The notes beneath the pieces are model-generated. The model was not told the DNA's origin. It searched no databases and saw only the letters and a list, made by a program, of their open reading frames with translations. The position numbers and the translations under genes are program-made. 64,000 bases of DNA from Megalobrama amblycephala (lineage: Eukaryota > Chordata > Actinopteri > Cypriniformes > Xenocyprididae). The stretch lies in NCBI RefSeq assembly GCF_018812025.1, contig NC_063046.1, positions 2,010,171 through 2,074,170 on the forward strand. The letters run 5' to 3'. Within the stretch, counting starts at the first letter, position 1. Each line of letters starts with the position of its first letter. This document shows, in pieces, positions 45,901 to 58,676 of the stretch.

Positions 45901-48309
45901 TTCAATACAAAATCCCTATGTAATTTCCCATAGTAGGAAAAACACACTGTTTCATGGGCACGGCTTCACCATAGTATGTCTATGGGGCAAATTTTGGGCA
46001 GCCCCTGTGCCCCATTTTGAGATATGGTCTAACAGAGCCTGTCAGCCTCTCCAAACGTGGTAAATCACATGTTTCTACAAAATCCTCGTTAGGAGCTATG
46101 ACTCGTCAAAATTTGGCGCAATGCAAAGTCTATGGGATTTTTTTCGCTACTTTTTCTACTTTTTTTTTACTTTTTACTTTTTCAAACGGTTTTTGTATAA
46201 CAGAGCAAAGAATTTGAGGCATGATGCAAAAACGACACTTGAAGCTGTATCTCTTCAGTGCTTTGTCATATTGACACCAAACTTTGCAAGTGTCATTGTC
46301 ACCTCACTCTGACCATACCACAACAATTTGGACACAGCGCCACCTATTGGTCGAAAGTGATGAACCAGTAAATCCTCATTTTTGATCATTTTTCAGCTCT
46401 TTTGCCTAAAATGATCTTAACCCTCAGGGGTCTGAAGATTTTTGGGGCCCTGGAGAAGTTTTGACATGCCCTGACATTTGTGCTTTTTTCAGTTGTTCAT
46501 AAACATATTAATGGAAAAAGTGTCATTACACTGTATTCAGCACAAACTAGGCTACAATAATATGTGAGGAACATGTATGTACATGTTTGTGTTTTTGAAG
46601 GAATAACGTTTATGCGTGGTTATTGAAAAAACAAAAAACTTAAGTCACTGAAATAAGGCCAAAAAAAGTATATTAAATCTGTGTTCATAAGACTTCTAGG
46701 TATTGGAGGTTGTAGACTAGAGTTTTTGCTTCAGAATGAAGTAAAAATTATCCTTCCTACTCCTTCATATAAAACAATAGAGAGATTTAAATTTTCTAAG
46801 ACACTTTTGGTCAAGAAACACAGTATGTGAGGAGGCGGGAATCCTCATGTATAATGGGTGATTCTCACCTGAGAAGACAAAAGAATTGAATAATAATGAC
46901 CTGAAATGACTTGCATATTAATGAGGCCTTTCAGTCAGGTAGGCTGTGAAAAAACCCTCTGTGATCATGCTAATAACAGGATTAAAGTCCACTCAGGACA
47001 AAAAAAAACATGATTTTTGTGATCTCATGCATGCACATATTATTGCACATGATATGAAGAAAATTTTGTATAGGCCTATGTTAAATTACACTACCAGTCA
47101 AAAGATTGAACACATTATAATGCCATTATAATGTTTTTAAAATAAGTCTCAAGTCTCTAACCAAATAATGGTTTTCTATTTTAATATACTTTCAAATATA
47201 ATGTATTTCTGTGATGCAAAGCGTCTGAACATTCCTACCTCTAGGGCATTTCATATAGGCTACTATATTTGTTATATTATAGAGCCTAAATGTTGATGTG
47301 CAGTTGACAAACTATACATCATTAAAAAGATCTAAGACTCAAGCTTCACATTTTGACTCTTAAAATCTTATATTGACCATAATTTCTTAATATGCTTAAA
47401 AGCATACACATTTGAAGAAATATTGATGGATTCTCATATGTTTATATCAATTTTCTATACAGAGATAATATTTATTATTCTATATTTATTGTCATTACTA
47501 TGAGTGCTGGATACTGTGTTTTCATCATTCATACTTGCAGCCGGAGGGCGCTCTGCCCCTTTTGTCCACAAATGCCTCAGTAAAAGAAGAGGAATATCAT
47601 GTGACAATCAAGGAACTAACAGATTCAAGAGATCGCTAAATATGGCTATTCAAAACACTTTTGAAGACAATAAATACACGATTGAGATGATGAATGCATG
47701 TATTGCCTCTGAATTTGCGTCTGAATAGCGCTCGCTCCGTGGGCGTGGCCGCATTAGCGGATAATGAGCTGAATCACGGACTTCTGACATGGCTCTCTTT
47801 TCATACAGATTACATAAACACAGAAGGTTTGTTTTCGATTTGACTTACATGTTTTAAAACCTGACATCTTAACGTTTTTTTAGACATAAGTGCAATTTTT
47901 TTGTCATTAGTATTCACTAAGTTACAGTTCATTTTCTAAGAACTATCAGATTGGACTTCGTTCAGAGGGAGAGGAGAGATCACGCATCATGTTAGTTTTC
48001 TTTATTTTACAAAGAGCACAACATTTTGTTTTTACTCTGAGTGTACACAAATGAAAGAAGATATTCCACAGATTAAAATGGTGTATAACTCTTAATTGTA
48101 TGTGCAACATTGATGGAGTATTTTGAGTCTCTTTCACACTGATAAGAAAAAACCACGGTGGTATCGCCGGCGATACCTTCAGACCTCAGAGTGTTAATAG
48201 GTCTTTAATTGCTCACTGCTGCAGTTAGCCTGATGCTCCCAGTCGTGTTGGCTTGCTTCTTGTGCCGTTTTTGTGCTTGGCCCCGTAATTGCTGCTTGCA
48301 GCTATATTT
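45901..48309 (+). mobile_element. Family D element, 3' part, interrupted by a TTAA element
   Basis: The segments 45901-46420 and 48194-48309 together read as the last portion of a D body ('cagcgccacctattggtcg', then 'ggtctttaattgctcactg') and its tail. The tail GTGCTTGGCCCC is at 48273, the hairpin GCTGCTTGCAGC at 48291-48302, then TATATTT. The beginning, 45901-46140, differs from other D bodies and abuts inverted E sequence. The head is absent. Confidence 0.55.
46421..48193. mobile_element. TTAA-flanked piggyBac-like non-autonomous element
   Basis: Both sides have TTAA (46417-46420 and 48194-48197). An uninterrupted paralogous site, ATGATCTTAATAGGTC with a single TTAA, is visible at about 54629-54645. 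The termini are partly inverted: left CCCTCAGGGGTCTGAAG, right (complement) CACTCTGAGGTCTGAAG. TTAA duplication with such ends is the signature of piggyBac-type transposons. The 1773-bp interior has no long ORF; the longest candidate (47504-47728) does not resemble a transposase. Confidence 0.75.
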
Positions 48310-48310
48310 A

Positions 48311-48383
48311 GGGGCCAAGCACCGAAGGTGCGGAGGCACCTATTGTATCCGTTGGCGTTCTTTTTTTTTTTATTATTCTTATA

Positions 48384-48415
<32 letters not shown>

Positions 48416-50693
48416 TTCGGGGCATCATGCCGAGTCGAATGATATCAAATTTTCCCATATCGGACATTTTGGCTGTCGGCCATTTTGAATTTTGTGCTAA
48501 AATGCTGTATTTTACGAACACATTAGCGTATCCTTATGAAACTCGGTATGGGTCATCAGAACAATGCCCTGAAGGAGCCTGAGAAGTTTCGGACCAGCGC
48601 CACCTTGTGGTCAAAAGTTATAACAAAATTTACAAAAATGCTAATAACTTTTGTCTATATTAACCAATTGTAATGAAACTGGTCTCAGTAGATTCCTTGG
48701 GTTATGCTGAGAACATAGATATCAAATTTGCCATAGTCAGCTAAACTTCCTGTCCGCCATATTGTTTTTCTTTAAAAATCTACTTTTTCGAACTCCTCCT
48801 AGACCGTTGCTCCGATTTTCACCAAAATTGAACCGTGTCATCTTCAGACCATGCCGACAAAAAGTTATGGATTTCAAGTCGATATGTCAAACCGTTTTCG
48901 TATACCAGAGCAAAGAATTTGAGGCATGATGTAAAACACACTGTTGAAGCTGTATCTCCGCAACGCTTTATCTTATTCAGACCAAACTTGGTACATGTCA
49001 TCACAAGCATGACCTGAGGCATCATGCAGTGTTTCGGCGCAGCGCCACCTACTGGTGCGGAAATATGCAAAATGGATATTTTCGCTTATAACTTCTGAAG
49101 TGTTTGTCCAAAAATCATAAATTTGGTATGGGTCATCAGGACAATGCTCTGAAGGAGCCTGAGAAGTTTCGGACTAGCGCCACCTAGTGGTCAAAAGTTA
49201 TAACAAAATTGACAAAATTGCTAATAACTTTTTTTTTTCTAATTGCTCACTGCTGCTGTTGGTCTGATGCTCCCAGCCATGTTGGCTGGCTTCTTGTGCC
49301 TTTTTTGTGCTTTTCCTCTGATTCCTTGGGTCAAGACGAATCGATTGCACCCTATGACGTAATTTTCCGTAATGAAAATTTTTCCGCCATTTAGAATTTT
49401 CTGAAAAACCAACTTTTTCGAACTCCTCCTAGGCCGTTACTCCGATTTTCACAAAAATTGAACCAGATCATCTTCAGACCATGCTGACAAAAAGTTATGG
49501 AATTCAAGTTGATTCCTCAAACCACTTTCGAAAAACACGTGAACGAATTGTACGTAGTGCTTGCGAAAATAGACATAAGGCTGTATCTCCGCAACACTTT
49601 ATCGTATTCAGACCAAACTTGGTACATGTCATCACAAGCATGACCTGAGGCAACATGCAGCGTTTCGGCGTAGTGCCACCTAGTGGTGCGGAGATATGAA
49701 AAATTGATATTTTTGCTCATAACTTCTGATGGGTTTGTCCAAAAATCAAAAATGTGGTCTCGTTGGATTCGGGGCATCATGCCGAGTCAAATGATATCAA
49801 ATTTTCCCATATCGGACATTTTGGCTGTCGGCCATTTTGAATTTTGTGCTAAAATGCTGTATTTTATGAACGCATTAGCGTATCGTTATGAAACTCGGTA
49901 TGGGTCATCAGGACAATGCCCTGAATGAGCCTGAGAAGTTTCGGCACAGCGCCACATTGTGTTCAAAAGTTATAGCAAAATTTAAAAAAATGCTAATAAC
50001 TTTTGTTTATATTAACCGATTATAATGAAACTGGTCTCATTCGATTCCGTGGGTCATGCTGAGAACATAGATATCAAATTTGCCATAGTTAGCTGAACTT
50101 CCTGTCCGCTGTGTTGTTTTTCCTTAAAAACCTACTTTTTCTAACTCCTCCTAGACCGTTGCTCCGATTTTCACCAAAATCGAACCGTATCATCTTCAGA
50201 CCATGTCGACAAAAAGTTATGGATTTCAAGTCGATAAGTCAAACCGTTTTCGTATACCAGAGCAACGAATTTGAGGCATGATGCAAAAACGACTCTTGAA
50301 GCTGTATCTCTGCAATGCTTTATCATATTCAGACCAAACTTGGTACGTGTAATCACAATCATGACCTGAGGCATCATACAGTGTTTCGGCGCAGCGCCAC
50401 CTACTGGAGTGGAGATATGAAAAATGGATATTTTTGCTTATAACTTCTGATGGGTTTGACCAAAATTCATAAATTTGGTATGGGTCATCAGGACAATGCC
50501 CTGAAGGAGCCTGAGAAGTTCCAGACCAGCGCCACCTTGTGGTCAAAAGTTATAACAAAATTGACAAAAATGTTAATAACTTTTTTTTCTAATTGCTCAC
50601 TGCTGCTGTTGGTCTGATGCTCCCAGCCATGTTGGCTGGCTTCTTGTGCCATTTTTGTGCTTGGCCCCGTAATTGCTGCTTGCAGCTATATTT
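48311..50693 (+). mobile_element. Family D element, head to tail
   Basis: The head GGGGCCAAGCACCGAAGGTG is at 48311, an ATT tract at about 48371-48415 and the tail at 50657-50693. The head's first 12 bases are the exact complement of the tail's GTGCTTGGCCCC. The body has the internal 722-bp period: AACTCCTCCTAG lies at 49421 and 50143, plus 48791. Repeated phrases include 'gcgccacctactgg', 'gacaaaaagttatgg' and 'tcggccattttgaatttt'. Non-coding, about 2.4 kb. Confidence 0.65.
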
Positions 50694-50694
50694 A

Positions 50695-50875
50695 GGGGCC
50701 AAGCACCGAAGGTGCGGAGGCACCTATTGTTTCCGTTAGTTTTCTTATTATTATTATTAGGGGCCAAGCACCGAAGGTGCGGAGGCACCTATTGTTTCCG
50801 TTAGTTTTCTTATTATTAGGGGCCAAGCACCGAAGGTGCGGAGGCACCTATTGTTTCCGTTAGTTTTCTTCTTAT
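50695..50875 (+). repeat. Three stacked family D heads
   Basis: Nearly identical heads start at 50695, 50760 and 50819, each GGGGCCAAGCACCGAAGGTG... ending in TTTCCGTTAGTTTTCTTATT. They differ only in the number of TTA repeats. They follow a D tail directly. Confidence 0.75.
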
Positions 50876-52778
50876 TATTATTCTTCCGCTCTTGGAGTCT
50901 ATGGCAGCCCATAGAACCGTATGGTAAAAAGTTGTGAAATTTGGCACACAGTTAGAGGACAGTCTGAACTGTGTCCATAGCCAATTTGGAGTCTCTAACT
51001 CAATCCCTCTAGCGCCACCAGCTGTCCAAAGTTGCACTTCTGTTTATGCTAATAACTTTTGAACCGTATGGGCTAGAAACAAAATTCTTTTTTCCTCTGA
51101 TTCCTTGGGTCAAGACGAATCGATTGCACTATATGACGTCATTTTCCGTCATGAAAATTTTCCCGCCATTTTGAATTTTCCGAAAAACCTACTTTTTCGA
51201 ACTCCTCCTAGGGCGTTACTCAGATTTTCACAAAAATTGGACCAGATCATCTTCAGACCATGACTGCAAAAAGTTATCAAAAGCTTTTCGATAGATCCAT
51301 CCGTTCTCGAATAGGGCACAAATGAATTCGACCGAAAGCTCGCAAAATCACACTTAAGGCTATATCTCCAAAAAGATTTATCATATTTTGACCAAACTTC
51401 ATACATGTCATCACAAGCATGACTTAAGCCAACATGCAGTGTTTCAGTGCAGTGCCACCTACTGGTCCGGATATACGAAAAATGGCTATTTTGGCTAATA
51501 ACTTCTGAATGGTTTGTCCAGAAATCATAAATGTGGTCACGTCAGATTCAGGGTATCATGCCGAGTCGAATGATAACCATTATTACCATTTCAGCCATTT
51601 TGGACGTCGGCCATTTTGAATTGTGTGCTAAAATGCTGTATTTTACGAACGCATTAGCATATCATCACAAAACTCGGTATGGGTCATCAGAACGATGCCC
51701 TGAACGAGCCTGAAGAGTTTCGCACCAGCGCCACCTAGTGGTAAAATCAAATATTCAACTGCTTATCATTATGGGTGTGATCAACTTATTTTCAAAAGAG
51801 TCATTTCCTTAGACTCCTGAATCCCTTCTGAGTCCAACGATACCAAACATGGTAGGTTTCGACATATAGTTTGTGCCTCATGTTGAATTTTGCAAAAAAC
51901 CTGCTTTTTCGAACTCGTCCTAGGCTGTTGGTCTGATTATTATGACAATTGAACCAGATCATCTTCAGACCATTCTGGCAAAAAGCTATCAAAAGCTTTT
52001 TGATAAACTCAACCCTTCTCAAAAAACACGCAAATTAATTTAACACAGAGCACCCAGTTTGTACTCATGGCTGTATCTCTGCAATGATTTATCATATTTA
52101 GACCAAACTTCGTACAAATCATCCCAAGCAAGACCAGAGCCTACATGCTGAGTTTCGTCGCAACACCACCTACTGGTCTGGAGATTCAAAAAAGCCAAAA
52201 TAGCCATTATTTTTGCTTATAGCTTCAAATATGTTTGTCCAAAAATCATAAATTTGGTCTTGTTAGATTAGGGGCATCATGCCGAGTCGAATGATATCCA
52301 ATTTTCCCATATCAGCCATTTTGGTTGTCGGCCATTTTGAATTTTGTGCAAAAATGCTGTATTTTATGAACGCATTAGCGTACTGTTACGAAACTCGGTA
52401 TGAGTCATCAGCACAAGGTCCCGAAGGAGCCTGAGAAGTTTCAAACCAGCGCCACCTAGTGTTTTTTTCATATGTTTATAACTTTTGATCTGGTTGACTT
52501 ATTTTCACGGGAGTCATATCCTTAGCGAGTGTCATTGCTACCTCACTCTGACCATACCACATTAATTTGGTCACAGCACCACCTATTGATCAAAAGTGAT
52601 AAACCATTAAATCTTTATTATTGACTGTATATATCATTTTTCAGCTCTTTTGCCTAAAATGATCCTAATAGGTCTTTAATTGCTTACTGTTGCAGCTGGT
52701 CTGATGCTCCCAGCCATCTTGGCTGGCTTGCTGTGCCTTTTTTGCTTGGCCCCGTAATTGCTGCTTGCAGCTATATTT
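50876..52778 (+). mobile_element. Family D body and tail
   Basis: It opens ATTCTTCCGCTCTTGGAGTC and continues through D phrases to the tail (GCTTGGCCCC at 52744, hairpin 52760-52771, TATATTT). One of the three heads just upstream is its own. A near-identical opening occurs at 52900, indicating close relatedness of these two copies. Confidence 0.6.
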
Positions 52779-52779
52779 A

Positions 52780-52885
52780 GGGGCCAAGCACCGAAGGTGC
52801 GGAGGCACCTATTGTTATTGTTGGCGTTCTTTTTAGGGGCCAAGCACCGAAGGTGCTTAGGCACCTATTGTTATTGTTAGTTTTC
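52780..52885 (+). repeat. Two stacked family D heads
   Basis: Heads lie at 52780 (stem ending GGAGGCACC) and 52836 (variant TTAGGCACC), directly after a tail. Confidence 0.75.
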
Positions 52886-54749
52886 TTATTATTATTATTC
52901 TTCCGCTCTTGGAGTCTATGGCAGCCCATAGAACCGTATGGTAAAAAGTTGTGAAATTTGGCACACAGTTAGAGGACAGTCTGAACTGTGTCCATAGCCA
53001 ATTTGGAGTCTCTAACTCAATCCCTCTAGCGCCACCAGCTGTCCAAAGTTGCACTTCTGTTTATGCTAATAACTTTTGAACCGTATGGGCTAGAAACAAA
53101 ATTCTTTTTTCCTCTGATTCCTTGGGTCAAGACGAATCGATTGCACTATATGACGTCATTTTCCGCCATGAAAATTTTCCCGCCATTTTGAATTTTCTGA
53201 AAAAACTACTTTTTCGAACTCCTCCTAGGACATTACTCTGATTTTCACAAAAATTGGACCAGATCATCTTCAGACCATGACTGCAAAAAGTTATCAAAAG
53301 CTTTTCGATAGATCCATCCGTTCTCGAATAGGGCACAAATGAATTCGACCGAAAGCTCGCAAAATCACACTTAAGGCTATATCTCCAAAATGATTTATCG
53401 TATTTTGACCAAACTTCATACATGTCATCACAAGCATGACTTAAGCCAACATGCTGTGTTTCAGTGCAGTGCCACCTACTGGTCGGGAGATACGAAAAAT
53501 GGCTATTTTGGCTAATAACTTCTGAATGGTTTGTCCAAAAATCATAAATGTGGTCACGTCAGATTCAGGGTATCATGCCGAGTCGAATGATAACCATTAT
53601 TACCATATAAGCCATTTTGGCCGTCGGCCATTTTGAATTTTGTGCTAAAATGCTGTATTTTATGAATGCATCAGCGTATCATCACAAAACTCGGTATAGG
53701 TCATCAGCACAATGCCATGAAGGTGCCTGAGAAGTTTCACACCAGCGCCACTTAGTGGTAAAATCAAATATTCAAATGCTTATCACTTTGACTGTGATCA
53801 ACTTATTTTCAAAAGAGTCATATCCTTAGACTCCTGAATCCCTTCTGAGTCCAACGGTACCAAACATGCTAGGTTTCGACTTATGATTTGTCCGTCGTGT
53901 TGAATTTTGCGAAAAACCTGCTTTTTCGAACTCGTCCTAGCCGCTTCATTTGATTGACATGAAAATCAAATCAGATCATCTTCAGTCCATTGTGGCAAAA
54001 AGTTATCAAAAGCTTTTTGATAAACTCAACCATTCATGGCTGTATCTCTGCAATGATTTATCATATTTAGACCAAACTTCATACATATCATCCCAAGCAA
54101 CAACAGAGCCTACATGCTGAGTTTCATCGTAATGCCACCTACTGGTCTGGAGATACAAAAAAGCCAAAATAGCCATTACTTTTGCTTATAGCTTCAGATA
54201 GTTTTGTCCAAAAATCATAAAGTTGGTCTTTTTCGATTTGGGGCATCATGCGGAGTCGAATGATATCCAATTTTCCCATGTCGGCCATTTTGGTCGTCGG
54301 CCATTTTGGATTTTGTTTTAAAATGCTGTATTTTATGAATGCATTAGCGTAACGTTACGAAACTCTGTATGGGTCATCAGCACAAGGACCTGAAGAAGTC
54401 TGAGTAGTTCAAAATTAGTGCCACCTAGTGTTTTTTTTCCATATGCATATAACTTTTGATCTGGTTGACTTATTTTTACGGGAGTCATATCCTTAGCGAG
54501 TGTCATTGTCACCTCCCTCTGACCAAACCACATTCATTTGGTCACAGCGCCACCTATTGGTTGAAAGTGATAAACCAGTAAATATTTATTCTTGACTGTA
54601 TATAAATTTTCCAACTCTTTTGCCTTAAATGATCTTAATAGGTCTTTAATTGCTCACTGTTGCAGCTGGTCTAATGCTCCCAGCCATCTTGGCTGGCTTG
54701 TTGTGCCGCTTTTTGCTTGGCCCCGTAATTGCTGCTTGCAGCTATATTT
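52886..54749 (+). mobile_element. Family D body and tail
   Basis: The opening is almost identical to 50876 for several hundred bases and then diverges. The tail is at 54714-54749. It contains the clean empty TTAA site (54635-54638) that proves the insertion at 46421-48193. Confidence 0.6.
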
Positions 54750-55528
54750 TTTTTTATTATTATTATTATTATTCTTCTTCCGCTCTTGAAGTCTATGACA
54801 GCCCATAGAACCGCTTGCGGGAAAGTTATGAAATTTGGCACACAGTTAGAGGACAGTCTGAGCTACGTCCATAGCAAATTTGGAGTCTCTAACTCAATCC
54901 CTCTAGCGCCATCAGCTGTCCAAAGTTGCACTTATGTTTATGTTAATAACTTTTGAACCGTAAAATAGCTTCAAATATGTTTGTCCAAAAATCATAAATT
55001 TGGTCTTGTTAGATTAGGAGCATCATGCCGAGTCGAATGATATCCAATTTTCCCATATCAGCCATTTTGGTTGTCGGCCATTTTGAATTTTGTGCAAAAA
55101 TGCTGTATTTTATGAACGCATTAGCGTATTGTTACAAAACTCGGTATGAGTCATCAGCACAAGGTCCCGAAGGAGCCTGAGAAGTTTCAAACCAGCGCCA
55201 CCTAGTGTTTTTTTCATATGCTTTTTCATAACTTTTGATCTGGTTGACTTATTTTCACGGGAGTCATATCCTTAGCGAGTGTCATTGCTACCTCACTCTG
55301 ACCATACCACATTAATTTGGTCACAGCACCACCTATTGGTCAAAAGTGATAAACCATTAAATCTTTATTATTGACTGTATATATCATTTTTCAGCTCTTT
55401 TGCCTAAAATGATCCTAATAGGTCTTTAATTGCTTACTGTTGCAGCTGGTCTGATGCTCCCAGCCATCTTGGCTGGCTTGCTGTGCCTTTTTTGCTTGGC
55501 CCCGTAATTGCTGCTTGCAGCTATATTT
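54750..55528 (+). mobile_element. Family D body with large internal deletion, and tail
   Basis: It starts headless with (ATT)n/CTTCTTCCGCTCTTG immediately after the previous tail. At about 54965 the opening jumps to the last third of the body ('aaaatagcttcaaatatg'), removing about 1.1 kb or more. The tail ends at 55528. The remaining 3' part is nearly identical to 52200-52778. Confidence 0.6.
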
Positions 55529-55529
55529 A

Positions 55530-55650
55530 GGGGCCAAGCACCGAAGGTGCTTAGGCACCTATTGTTATTGTTGGCGTTCCGTACGCTTATTAGGGGCCAA
55601 GCACCGAAGGTGCTTAGGCACCTATTGTTATTGTTGGCGTTCCGTACGCT
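55530..55650 (+). repeat. Two stacked family D heads
   Basis: Identical 63-bp modules at 55530 and 55593, each with the TTAGGCACC stem variant and GGCGTTCCGTACGCTTATT linker. Exact identity points to tandem duplication of the head rather than two insertions. Confidence 0.75.
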
Positions 55651-57169
55651 TATTCTTCTTCTTCTTCTTCTTCTTCTTCTTCTTCTTCCGCTCTTGAAGT
55701 CTATGGCAGCCCATAGAACCGCTTGCGGGAAAGTTGTGAAATTTGGCATACAGTTAGAGGACAGAATGACCTTTGTCCTTAGCAAATTTGGAGTCTCTAA
55801 CTCAATCCCTCTAGCGCCACCAGCTGTTCAAAGTTGCACTTATGTTTATGCTAATAACTTTTGAACCATAAGGGCTAGAAACAAAATTCTTTTTTCCTAT
55901 GATTCCTTGGGTCAAGACGAATCGATTGCATCATATGACGTCATTTTCCGTAATGAAAATTTTTCCGCCATTTTGAATTTTCTGAAAAACCTACTTTTTC
56001 GAACTCCTCCTAGGCCGTTAGTCCGATTTTCATGAAAATTGAACCAGATCATCTTCAGACCATGGTGACAAAAAGTTATGGAATTCAAGTCGATTGCTCA
56101 AACCATTTTCGAAAAACACACGAACGAATTGTACGTAGCGCTTGCGAAAATAGAAGTAAGGCTGTATCTCTGCAACACTTTATCATATTCAGACCAAACT
56201 TGGTACATATCTTCACAAGCATGACCTGAGGCACCATGCAGTGTTTCGGCTCAGCACCACCTACTGGTGCGGAGATATGAAAAATGGATATTTTTGCTTA
56301 TAACTTCTGATGGGTTTGTCCAAAAATCATAAATTTGGTCTTGTTGGATTCGGGGTATCATGCCGACTCAAATGATATCCAATTTTCCCATATTGGACAT
56401 TTTGGCCGTCGGCTATTTTGAATTTCGTGCTAAAATGCTGTATTTTACGAACGCATTAGCGTATCATTACGAAACTCGGTATGGGTCCCCAGCACAATAC
56501 CCTGAAGGAGCCTGAGAAGTTTCAGCACTGCGCCACCTTGTGGTCAAAAGTTATAACAAAATTTACAAAATGCTAATAACTTTTGACTATATTGACCGAT
56601 TGTAATGGAACTGGTCAGAGTAGATTCCTTGGGTCATGCTGAGAACATAGATATCAAATTTGCCATAGTCAGCTGAACTTCCTGTCCGCCATATTGTTTT
56701 TCTTTAAAAACCTACTTTTTCGAACTCCTCCTAGACCGTTGCTCCGATTTTCACCAAAATTGAATCAGACCATCTTCAGACGATGCTGACAATAAGTTAT
56801 GGATTTCAAGTCGATAAGTCAAACCGTTTTCGTATAGCGGAGCAAAGAATTTGAGGCATGATGCAAAAACGACTCTTGACGCTGTATCTCTGCAATGCTT
56901 TGACATATTGACACCAAACTTTGCAAGTGTCATTGTCACCTCACTCTGAACATACCGCAACAATTTGGACACAGCGCCACCTATTGGTCGAAAGTGATAA
57001 ACCAGTAAATCCTCATTTTTGATCATTTTTCAGCTCGTTTGTCTAGAATGATCTCAATAGGTCTTTAATTGCTCACTGTTGCAGTTGGTCTGATGCTCCC
57101 AGCTGTGTTGGCTGGCTTCTTGTGCCGTTTTTGTGCTTGGCCCCGTAATTGCTGCTTGCAGCTATATTT
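55651..57169 (+). mobile_element. Family D body and tail
   Basis: Opens with (CTT)n CCGCTCTTGAAGTC. Body phrase AACTCCTCCTAG lies at 56002 and 56723 (721 bp apart). The tail is at 57133-57169. Confidence 0.6.
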
Positions 57170-58676
57170 CTTCTTCTTCTTCTTCTTCTTCTTCTTCTTC
57201 TTCCGCTCTTGAAGTCTATGGCAGCCCATAGAACCGCGTGCGGGAAAGTTGTGAAATTTGGCACACAGTTAGAGGACAGAATGACCTTTGTCCATAGCAA
57301 ATTTGGAGTCTCTAACTCAATCCTTCTAGCGCCACCAGCTGTCCAAAGTGGCACTTATGTTTATGCTAATAACTTTTGAACCATAAGGGCTAGAAACAAA
57401 ATCCTTTTTTCCTATGATTCCTTGGGTCAAGACGAATCGACTGCATCATATGACGTCATTTTCCGTCATGAAAATTTTTCTGCCATTTTGAATTTTCTGA
57501 AAAACCTACTTTTTCGAACTCCTCCTAGGCCGTTAGTCCGATTTTCATGAAAATTGAACCAGATCATCTTCAGAACATGGTGACAAAAAGTTATGGAATT
57601 CAAGTCGATTGCTCAAACCGTTTTCGAAAAACACACGAACGAATTGTACGTAGCTCTTGCGAAAATAGAAGTAAGGCTGTATCTCTGCAAGACTTTATCA
57701 TATTCAGACCAAACTTGGTACATGTCTTCACAAGCATGACCTGAGGCACCATGCAGTGTTTCGGCGCAGCGCCACCTACTGGTGCGAAAATATGAAAAAT
57801 GGCTATTTTTCCTTATAACTTCTGATAGGTTTGTCCAAAAATCATAAATTTGGTCTCGTTGGATTCGGGGCATCATGCTGAGTTGAATGATTTTCCCATA
57901 TTGGACATTTTGGCCGTCGGACATTTTGAATTTTGTGCTAAACTGCTGTATTTTACGAACGCATTAGCGTATCTTTACGAAGCTCGGTATGGCTCATCAG
58001 CTTAATGCCCTGAAGGAGCCTGAAAAGTGTCGGAACAGCGCCACCTTGTGGTCAAAAGTTATAACAAAATTTTCAAAAATGCTAATAACTTTTTACTTTT
58101 TTAACTCATTGTAATGAAACTGGTCTCATTTGATTCGTTGGTTCATGACTTTTCACCAAAATCGAACCGTATCATCTTCAGACCATGCCGACAAAAAGTT
58201 ATGGATTTCAAGTCGATTCGTCAAACCGTTTTTGTATACCGGAGCAAAGAATTTGAGATATGATGCAAAAATTACTCTTGAAGCTGTATCTCTACAATGC
58301 TTTGACATATTCAGACCAAACTTGGTACGTGTCATCACAAGCATGACCTGAGGCATCATACAGTGTTTCGGCGCAGCACCACCTACTGGAGTGGAGATAT
58401 GAAAAATGGCTGTTTTTGCTTATAACTTCTGATGGGTTTGACCAAAATTCATAAATTTGGTATGGGTCATCATGACAATGCCCTAAAAGAGCCTGAGACG
58501 TTTCGGACCAGCACCACCTTGTGGTCAAAAGTTATAACAAAATTGACAAAAATGCGAATAACTTTTTTTTTCTAATTGCTCACTGCTGCTGTTGGTCTGA
58601 TGCTCCCAGCCATGTTGGCTGGCTTCTTGTGCCGTTTTTGTGCTTGGCCCCATAATTGCTGCTTGCAGCTATATTT
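57170..58676 (+). mobile_element. Family D body and tail, headless
   Basis: (CTT)n follows directly after the previous tail, then the same opening as at 55680. A deletion near 58150 ('catgacttttcaccaaaatc') removes the second AACTCCTCC phrase. The tail is at 58640-58676. Confidence 0.6.

Noticed and set aside
47504..47728. 74-aa ORF inside the TTAA element as a transposase remnant
   Set aside because: No piggyBac catalytic motifs or similarity visible; length and composition are consistent with chance.
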